NCBI GenBank assembly: GCA_964390645.1
Contig: CAYMLL010000403.1
Span: forward strand, 1 to 5,815
Direction: 5' to 3'
Source of the DNA: CAYMLL01 sp964390645
GTDB lineage: Bacteria > Planctomycetota > UBA8108
Length of the DNA: 5,815 bases
Of the stretch, positions 1-4,190 are shown one piece after another. A program made the translations under genes and the position numbers. The notes beneath the pieces are model-generated. The model searched no databases and was not told the origin of the DNA. It saw only the letters and a program-made list of their open reading frames with translations. The number at the start of each line of letters is the position of its first letter. Position 1 is the first letter of the stretch.

Positions 1-13
1 GGAGGCCTCGGCC

Positions 14-130
14 AAGGCGCGGCCCCCGTCACGGAGCGGCCCCCGTCCCGGCGCGGCCCCCGTCAAGGCGCGGCCCCCGTCAAGGAGCGTCCTGCGTCGA
101 GGAGCGTCCCCCGTCAAGGAGTGCCCCGGC
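14..130. repeat. Imperfect 17-bp tandem repeat (minisatellite)
   Basis: About seven head-to-tail units of 17 bp begin at 14, 31, 48, 65, 82, 99 and 116. The consensus is AAGGCGCGGCCCCCGTC. Units 1 and 4 are identical, units 2 and 3 differ from them by two bases each, and units 5-7 drift (GAGCGTCC, then GAGTGCCCC). Because 17 is not a multiple of 3, the array cannot encode a constant peptide repeat and is most likely non-coding. It lies downstream of the stop of the minus-strand zinc-ribbon gene, so it is 3' flanking sequence for that gene. Read on the minus strand each unit carries a G5 run, but the runs are 12 bases apart, too far for a canonical G-quadruplex. Confidence 0.85.
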
Positions 131-141
131 CGAGACGAGCC

Positions 142-426
142 TCAGTCAAAGAGAGCCTTCCAGCGACTCCTGGCACCGTCGACCCGGGCCTCGGCTTGTC
201 TGCGGTGGCTGTCAGCCATGTTGAAGTCGTCGCAGTAGTTCAGCTGCGAACGCGGTCCGACGAACTTCGTGTGCGGCAGCTTGCAGGCGTTCGTGACAGT
301 CCTGTCGAAGTGATGGCAGTTCAGGCAGCAGTGGAGATAGCCCCTGCATCCGTCACAGATCTCCCGGGAGCGTGGTTCGGACCCGTAACCACGCCACGCG
401 GTGCCACATCGGTAGCACTTGCGCAT
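142..426 (-). CDS. Small Cys-rich zinc-ribbon protein, conserved hypothetical
   Basis: This 94-residue protein of unknown function has nine cysteines. C4-x2-C7 and C24-x2-C27 form two knuckles typical of a zinc ribbon. They are followed by the motif LHCCLNCHHF (residues 31-40), then C48-K-L-P and NYCDDF (63-68). A block of the form CC-NC--F followed by C-x-P and N-C-x-F/Y resembles, as I recall, a family of short uncharacterised proteins in deltaproteobacteria and planctomycetes. Residues 70-94 are charged, Arg-rich and probably helical or disordered. There is no signal peptide or membrane segment, so the protein should be cytoplasmic. The ATG at 426 is preceded by AAGGAAG on the minus strand (436-442), nine bases upstream, which supports the start. 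The stop is TGA at 142-144. It is transcribed divergently from EF-G. Zinc binding is inferred from the cysteine pattern; a nucleic-acid or protein adaptor role is possible but not shown. Confidence 0.82.
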   Translation of the reverse strand: MRKCYRCGTAWRGYGSEPRSREICDGCRGYLHCCLNCHHFDRTVTNACKLPHTKFVGPRSQLNYCDDFNMADSHRRQAEARVDGARSRWKALFD

Positions 427-499
427 TGTCTCGCACTTCCTTTCTCTTCACGGTCACGGCGGCCGAGAGGGGAGGGCAGCCGCCACGAAAACGCGGCGG

Positions 500-528
500 A
501 TTGTTGGACTTGGACGTCCTCGAGTCAA
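500..528 (-). promoter_or_regulatory. Candidate sigma70-type promoter for the zinc-ribbon gene
   Basis: On the minus strand TTGACT (523-528, five of six matches to TTGACA) is followed after exactly 17 bp by AACAAT (500-505, four of six matches to TATAAT). Transcription would begin near 493 and give a leader of roughly 65 nt. A second weaker -10-like box, GATAAT, lies at 532-537 without a good -35. The call rests on spacing and consensus only. Confidence 0.4.
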
Positions 529-598
529 GACATTATCGCCACATGTACGCGTTCACGAGTCCGAGGGCGTGACGCCTTCGCGGGCCGTCGGGCTGCGG

Positions 599-619
599 AC
601 CACAACATGTTGTTGTGGT
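599..619. promoter_or_regulatory. Perfect 9-bp-arm dyad, candidate operator
   Basis: The arms ACCACAACA (599-607) and TGTTGTGGT (611-619) are perfect inverse complements around a TGT centre. The dyad is much more AT-rich than its surroundings. It lies between the two divergent promoter candidates, about 70 bp upstream of the minus-strand -35 and about 50 bp upstream of the plus-strand -35, where a dimeric regulator could act on both. It could also form a hairpin in RNA, but no T-tract follows, so a terminator is unlikely. No regulator family can be assigned. Confidence 0.45.
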
Positions 620-670
620 GGCGCCGGGGGCCGCGACCCATGGGGCTTGGCCGGGCCGTTCGTTTTGGCC

Positions 671-698
671 TTGTTGGCACCCGGGTTCGCCCTATAAT
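671..698 (+). promoter_or_regulatory. Candidate sigma70-type promoter for EF-G
   Basis: A perfect TATAAT at 693-698 stands out in a GC-rich setting. TTGTTG (671-676) lies 16 bp upstream as a weak -35. A better -35 hexamer, TTGGCA (674-679), would leave only 13 bp of spacer. Transcription would begin near 705, giving a leader of about 245 nt before the EF-G ATG. Confidence 0.5.
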
Positions 699-725
699 CG
701 CTCCCTCCTTCGCCAGTGAGCGGCG

Positions 726-803
726 CCGAGACGCGGCTGCCTCGGAAACTCGGACATCGATCTCGATCGGCCGCCCCAGCGGCAGATCGAGGGGTCTCCG
801 AGG
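726..803 (+). promoter_or_regulatory. Structured 5' leader of EF-G with a 12-bp hairpin
   Basis: The core is a stem-loop. CTCGATC (762-768) pairs with GATCGAG (785-791), a single G-A opposition follows, and GCCGC (770-774) pairs with GCGGC (779-783) around a CCCA loop. That is 12 Watson-Crick pairs. Around it are two CCGAG blocks (726-730, 798-802) and two CTCGG blocks (741-745, 749-753). CTCGG 741-745 can therefore pair either with the first CCGAG or, as CCTCGG 740-745, with CCGAGG 798-803 enclosing the core hairpin. Translation-factor mRNAs are often controlled at the leader, but no known riboswitch or ribosomal-protein site is recognised. RNA structure is inferred by complementarity alone. 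Confidence 0.45.
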
Positions 804-950
804 GGGAGCCAGTGGGGTTTGCGGTTCTTCCTGTCGTCGGGGAACCGGTCGGGGAACAGAGATCGGTGTTCTGTGGCCGAAGAAGTTTGTTTCAGGCGCG
901 ATTTGTATCACGTCGATAGTCTTGTCGATTCGTAACCTTCTCGAAGATCC

Positions 951-3047
951 ATGTCCGGTACCCTACTCGAGCCCACGGAAGCCACGGGCAGTCCCTCTGT
1001 TCTGGTGAGAACGCGAAACATCGGAATCGTCGCGCACATCGACAGCGGCAAGACGACGATCACCGAGCGCATGCTCAAGCTTGCGGGCAAGATTCGCCAG
1101 CTCGGAGAGGTCCACGACGGCGAGGCGACGATGGACTTCTTGAAGGAGGAGCAGGAGCGCGGGATCACGATCGGCTCCGCTGCGACGCATTTCCTCTGGG
1201 GCGACGCGAGCATCAACCTTATCGACACTCCCGGACACGTCGACTTCACCGCGGAGGTGGAACGTTCGTTGCGCGTTCTCGATGGGGCGGTCCTGGCGAT
1301 CGATTCGGTCGCTGGGACGCAGGCTCAGAGCGAGACCGTCAACCGGCAGATGAACAAGTACAGCGTGCCGCGTCTCGCGTTCATCAACAAGATGGACCGG
1401 GTCGGCGCCGACTTCTCCCGGGCGGTCGATTCGCTTCGCAAGCGTCTGCGCCTGAACGCGCTGCCGATCCAGATCCCGGTCGGAGAGGGACCCGAGTTCC
1501 ACGGGCTGGTCGACCTCATCGACATGACGCAAGTGACCTTTCCCGAGCGCACCGATGATCCGGCCGACTTCACGTGCGGGCCAATCGAGGGCGATTATGT
1601 CGAGGTCGCGTGCGCGGCACGCGCGAAGCTGCTCGACGCCCTCAGCATGCACTCGGACGAGTTGATGGAGCTCCTTCTCGAGGACACAGAACCTACACAC
1701 GATCAGGTCGTCCAGGTTCTGCGCCACGCGACCATCCACGAGAACTTCGTTCCGGTGCTGATGGGATCGGCGCTGCGCAACCGTGGGGTGCCGGCGCTTC
1801 TCGATGCCGTCGTGACGTACCTGCCGAGCCCGATCGACAGGGGGGCGGCGCAGGGAGTAGACCCGAGGACCGAGGAGCCGATCGCATTCGAGCCGAGCCC
1901 TTTGGCCGAGCCCGGCGCGATGGTCTTCAAGACGGTCCACTTTCCCACCGGCGACCTGACCTTCGTGCGGGTCTATTCGGGGACTCTCGAGGCGGGCAAA
2001 GGTTTCTACAACCCGCGCCTCCGTCGTCACGAGCGCATCGGCCGGATCTTCCTGGTCCACGCGTCGTCCCGTGAGGCGATCGAGACCGCCGAAGCCGGGC
2101 AGATCGTCGCTGTCATGGGTATCAAACAGAGTGCTACTGGCGACAGCCTTTGCTCGAAGCAATCGCCGATCGTCTACGGGGCGACGACCTTCGCGAACCC
2201 GGTGATCTCGCAGGCCATCGAGCCGAGATCGAGCGTTGACCGAGATCGGCTCGGTGAGTTGCTCGGTATCATCGCTCGTGAGGATCCGACCTTCCAGGTC
2301 CACACGGATCAGGAGACCGGTCAGACCATCATTTCCGGCATGGGCGAGTTGCACCTCGAGGTGGTCGTGCATCGTCTGCGCGACGAATTCAAGCTTGCGG
2401 TGCTCACCGGCAAGCCGCGCGTTTCCTACCGGCAGACTCTGCGCAAGAAGGCCTCATTCGAGACGCGCCACATCAAGCAAACCGGTGGCAGCGGCCAGTA
2501 TGCGGTCGCCAAAATCAGCTTCGAGCCGATCGACGGAGAGGACGTCGAGGTGACCGACACGATTACCGGGGGCAAGATCACCCGGGAGTATCTCGAAGCC
2601 ATCGCCAAGGGCATCCGCGAGTACGCTACGAGCGGGGGCCGGCGTGGCGCGAAGATCCAGGGTTTCCGTGCAACCATCGTCGACGGCAAGATGCACGATG
2701 TCGACTCGAGCGCCATCGCGTTCTACGCGTGCGGCGTGCAGTCGGCCCGCAGCGCCGAGGAGTTGTGCGGTACCGTCGTCCTCGAGCCGATCATGCGCGT
2801 TGTCGTTACCACGCCCGAGGAGTACCTCGGAACCGTGATCGGTGATCTCAACTCCCGCATGGGTATCGTCGAGCAGATTACCGACGAGGGGCTTGCCAAG
2901 CAGGTCGAGGGTCGCGTTCCGCTGCGAACGCTGCCCGCGTACGCGACAACGCTGCGCAGCATAACCAGCGGCAGAGGCGAGTATTCGATGGAGCCGGACG
3001 GCTATCAGCCGGTGCCCGCGGAACTGGTTGAAGGTCTGGACGGCTGA
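951..3047 (+). CDS. fusA: Elongation factor G, mitochondrial/spd EF-G1-like
   Basis: This 698-residue translational GTPase is full length for EF-G, which moves tRNAs and mRNA through the ribosome after peptide transfer. The G domain shows AHIDSGKT (28-35), RGITI (70-74), DTPGH (92-96), NKMD (146-149) and GSAL (272-275). Domain II follows from about 310, domain III contains SGMGELHLE (462-470), domain IV has KQTGGSGQYA (509-518) and the tip loop MHDVDSS (581-587), and domain V runs from LEPIM (611-615) to GEYSME (676-681). Ser32 in the P-loop, TVNRQM, GSALRNRGV and the YQPVP tail resemble mitochondrial EF-G1 and the spirochaete/planctomycete/delta group rather than standard bacterial EF-G, so it may be one of two or more paralogues. 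Unusual residues are Gly75 after RGITI, where Thr or Gln is usual, and LPAYAT in place of the common MFGYAT in domain V. The ATG at 951 leaves 21 residues before RNIG and has only a weak GAAG nearby (943-946). GTG at 1005 is an alternative start but would leave an unusually short N-terminus. Confidence 0.95.
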   Translation: MSGTLLEPTEATGSPSVLVRTRNIGIVAHIDSGKTTITERMLKLAGKIRQLGEVHDGEATMDFLKEEQERGITIGSAATHFLWGDASINLIDTPGHVDFTAEVERSLRVLDGAVLAIDSVAGTQAQSETVNRQMNKYSVPRLAFINKMDRVGADFSRAVDSLRKRLRLNALPIQIPVGEGPEFHGLVDLIDMTQVTFPERTDDPADFTCGPIEGDYVEVACAARAKLLDALSMHSDELMELLLEDTEPTHDQVVQVLRHATIHENFVPVLMGSALRNRGVPALLDAVVTYLPSPIDRGAAQGVDPRTEEPIAFEPSPLAEPGAMVFKTVHFPTGDLTFVRVYSGTLEAGKGFYNPRLRRHERIGRIFLVHASSREAIETAEAGQIVAVMGIKQSATGDSLCSKQSPIVYGATTFANPVISQAIEPRSSVDRDRLGELLGIIAREDPTFQVHTDQETGQTIISGMGELHLEVVVHRLRDEFKLAVLTGKPRVSYRQTLRKKASFETRHIKQTGGSGQYAVAKISFEPIDGEDVEVTDTITGGKITREYLEAIAKGIREYATSGGRRGAKIQGFRATIVDGKMHDVDSSAIAFYACGVQSARSAEELCGTVVLEPIMRVVVTTPEEYLGTVIGDLNSRMGIVEQITDEGLAKQVEGRVPLRTLPAYATTLRSITSGRGEYSMEPDGYQPVPAELVEGLDG

Positions 3048-3052
3048 TCCGC

Positions 3053-3106
3053 AACCCGGCCGGTCCTCTAGCTCGCTTGTCGTTTCTTTTCCGGAACCCG
3101 GCCGGG
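3053..3106. repeat. 11-bp direct repeat in the EF-G/FHA gap
   Basis: AACCCGGCCGG occurs at 3053-3063, just after the EF-G stop, and again at 3095-3105, immediately before the -10 box of the FHA gene. The second copy contains the perfect palindrome CCCGGCCGGG (3097-3106). It could be a paired protein-binding site over the FHA promoter spacer, or chance in GC-rich DNA. No T-tract follows either copy, so neither is a typical intrinsic terminator. Confidence 0.4.
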
Positions 3107-3115
3107 CTGTAGAAT
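3087..3115 (+). promoter_or_regulatory. Candidate promoter for a leaderless FHA transcript
   Basis: TAGAAT (3110-3115) differs from TATAAT by one base. The best-placed -35, TTTTCC (3087-3092), is weak at 17 bp spacing. The -10 box ends seven bases before the ATG at 3123, so transcription is expected to start at or within a base or two of the start codon. No Shine-Dalgarno sequence is present between them, consistent with leaderless translation. Confidence 0.45.
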
Positions 3116-3122
3116 CGGTTGC

Positions 3123-3890
3123 ATGGCTCGTCTGGTGATATTCGACGACCGCATGCGGGGCCTCGACCTTCCCGAGAATGCCGTCGTTATCGGCCGCTCG
3201 AGAAAGGTCGACGTCCCGATCAGCGACGGGATCCTCTCGCGCAAGCACTGCAGCATCCTGCCGGTGGATGGCGGATTCCGTCTTCTGGACCTGAAGAGTC
3301 GGCACGGGACCTTCGTCAACGGTGAGCGCGTCGAGAAGACGGCTCTCGAGTATGACGACGTCATCGAGATCGGTAACACGGTGCTCGTTCTCCTCGATAC
3401 GGACACCTGGGACCGTGGCGAAGGGCTAACGGGCTTGCGCAATCCGGTGAAGGCGCAGGAGCTGATCCAGCGTATCAATCGCTGCGAGCCGATCGAGCCG
3501 ACGACAGTGCCTCGTGATCCTCTGGCAGTGTCACATGGTCCTTTTCCGGGGCCACATGGTCCTTTTCCGGGGCCACATGGTCCTTCGCCAGGGGCGGGGA
3601 GGTCGATTCACGATGCGGTGGCGGGCAGTGTTTCTTCGGGGGGATCGTCGATCAACGGCGGCGTTTCGGATTGTCGGGACCGTGTCGAGGTCGAGGTGCT
3701 GACCAATCTCGTTCTTCACGAGTACGCCAAGCACATGCTGCAGTGTTCGCCAGCGCTGCGTCAGCTGATAGCCAGGAGCGTGCAGCAGCTTCTTGCCGCT
3801 TCCGGGTCGAACGGAGACCTTCACGACGAGGCACGTCGACTCGTGCTCGAGGCGTTGGCTGCCGACCGTGACGACATCTCCGACTCCTGA
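3123..3890 (+). CDS. FHA-domain protein with HGPFPGP repeats
   Basis: This 255-residue cytoplasmic protein begins with a forkhead-associated (FHA) domain at about residues 2-95. FHA domains bind phosphothreonine peptides. The signature is clear: IGRS (23-26), SRKH (39-42), and DLKSRHGTFVNG (56-67), where Asn66 matches the conserved peptide-binding Asn. His61 replaces the Asn of the usual S-x-NGT turn. Residues 123-182 form a linker rich in Gly, Pro and Ser, with two perfect heptapeptides HGPFPGP (138-151) and a third, HGPSPGA. Residues 185-250 look helical (NLVLHEYAKHMLQ, ARSVQQLLA, EARRLVLEALA) and match no family I recognise; this part may bind a partner or self-associate. There is no signal peptide or transmembrane segment. 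It lies 75 bp after EF-G with its own apparent promoter, and 300 bp before the lipoprotein, whose cytoplasmic tail is a possible ligand (inference). Confidence 0.9.
   Translation: MARLVIFDDRMRGLDLPENAVVIGRSRKVDVPISDGILSRKHCSILPVDGGFRLLDLKSRHGTFVNGERVEKTALEYDDVIEIGNTVLVLLDTDTWDRGEGLTGLRNPVKAQELIQRINRCEPIEPTTVPRDPLAVSHGPFPGPHGPFPGPHGPSPGAGRSIHDAVAGSVSSGGSSINGGVSDCRDRVEVEVLTNLVLHEYAKHMLQCSPALRQLIARSVQQLLAASGSNGDLHDEARRLVLEALAADRDDISDS
3532..3594 (+). repeat. 21-bp in-frame tandem repeat inside the FHA gene
   Basis: Two identical 21-bp units (3532-3552 and 3553-3573) are followed by a third, diverged unit (3574-3594). The unit encodes the heptapeptide HGPFPGP. Because 21 is a multiple of 3, gain or loss of a unit keeps the frame. 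Perfect DNA identity between units 1 and 2, including third codon positions, suggests a recent slippage duplication. It sits in the flexible linker and does not touch the FHA fold. Confidence 0.92.
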
Positions 3891-3900
3891 TCGGCGAAGC

Positions 3901-3944
3901 CGGGCTCGCGGAGCCCGTACTGGAACTGGGCAGTCTTCGACTGC
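3901..3944 (+). terminator. Two short hairpins after the FHA gene, possible terminator
   Basis: CGGGCTC (3901-3907) pairs perfectly with GAGCCCG (3911-3917) around GCG, eleven bases after the FHA stop. GCAGTC (3930-3935) pairs with GACTGC (3939-3944) around TTC. Neither is followed by a T-tract, so intrinsic termination is doubtful. They may protect the 3' end of the mRNA or act with another factor. Confidence 0.3.
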
Positions 3945-3989
3945 ACGCGACGGCTGGCGATGGGTTCGTGACCGGCGCTCGGGGTCGTG

Positions 3990-4017
3990 TTGCGAGAGAA
4001 ATGCCGCATTGTATACT
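3990..4017 (+). promoter_or_regulatory. Candidate sigma70-type promoter for the lipoprotein gene
   Basis: TATACT (4012-4017, five of six matches to TATAAT) lies 16 bp downstream of TTGCGA (3990-3995, four of six matches to TTGACA). Transcription would begin near 4024. The longest in-frame reading frame begins upstream of this promoter, at a GTG at 3987, so this promoter argues that the true start is the ATG at 4191. The predicted leader is about 165 nt. Confidence 0.5.
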
Positions 4018-4034
4018 CCTTCACCTTTCGACGA

Positions 4035-4098
4035 GCGAGTTCGGAGAGGGGCTCGCCCCTCGCACTGATCGTGCGAGGCGCAGAGGGGAGGGCTGCGC
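4035..4098 (+). promoter_or_regulatory. Leader with mutually exclusive stem-loops
   Basis: GAGGGG (4046-4051) can pair with CCCCTC (4056-4061) around a four-base loop. Alternatively CCTCGCAC (4058-4065) pairs perfectly with GTGCGAGG (4071-4078) around TGATC, an 8-bp stem that uses four of the same bases. A third stem, GCGCAG (4078-4083) with CTGCGC (4093-4098), shares one base with the second. A second GAGGGG (4083-4088) could compete for CCCCTC. GCGAG (4035-4039) can also pair with CTCGC (4052-4056). The arrangement resembles an attenuator or RNA switch in form, but no known class is recognised and no T-tract is present. Confidence 0.4.
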
Positions 4099-4180
4099 TC
4101 CTTTCCGGTCGCTCGTCGGTTCTTTGCGGGGTCCCGCCGGTAGATGCCACGCGAACCCTGGTAGCCGAAGATCGCAGCAC

Positions 4181-4184
4181 GGAG
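4181..4184 (+). promoter_or_regulatory. Ribosome binding site of the lipoprotein gene
   Basis: GGAG lies six bases before the ATG at 4191. It is a good Shine-Dalgarno match in position and sequence, and it supports this internal start over the upstream GTG at 3987. Confidence 0.65.
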
Positions 4185-4190
4185 TTCACC

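Larger units (their letters stand above)
427..950. other. Divergent intergenic region with EF-G leader
   Basis: I see no convincing gene in this 524-bp stretch; its ORFs in several frames have low-complexity Arg/Ser/Pro-rich translations expected from GC-rich non-coding DNA. It holds, in order, the zinc-ribbon ribosome site (436-442), a small stem (480-484 with 495-499), a candidate minus-strand promoter (500-528), a short dyad GGCGT-G-ACGCC (566-576), a long dyad (599-619), a plus-strand promoter with perfect TATAAT (693-698), and a structured leader running to the EF-G ATG. A 10-bp direct repeat, GTCGGGGAAC, occurs at 836-845 and 848-857. Confidence 0.7.

Noticed and set aside
14..130. CRISPR-like array
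   Set aside because: The units are contiguous with no unique spacers, and 17 bp is too short for a CRISPR repeat; this is a tandem repeat.
525..911. Minus-strand open frame of 128 codons over the EF-G leader
   Set aside because: Its translation is Arg/Pro-rich without motifs, and it covers the predicted promoter and hairpins; composition alone explains it.
121..1008. Plus-strand open frame of 295 codons across the divergent region
   Set aside because: It overlaps the zinc-ribbon gene on the opposite strand, runs into EF-G in another frame, and has a low-complexity Arg/Ser/Gly translation with no motif.
963..2372. Long minus-strand open frame (469 codons) antisense to EF-G
   Set aside because: It lies wholly opposite a gene with full EF-G motifs, its translation is Arg/Asp/Val-rich with no recognisable domain, and such frames are common opposite GC-rich genes.
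3960..3985. GGGTTCGTGACC resembling a tRNA T-arm
   Set aside because: The flanking bases do not form a 5-bp T-stem, and no acceptor, D-arm or anticodon arm could be placed around it.
3987..4190. N-terminal 68-codon extension of the lipoprotein starting at GTG
   Set aside because: It would place a lipoprotein signal peptide inside the protein and the start codon within the candidate promoter, whereas the ATG at 4191 has GGAG six bases upstream and an immediate signal peptide.
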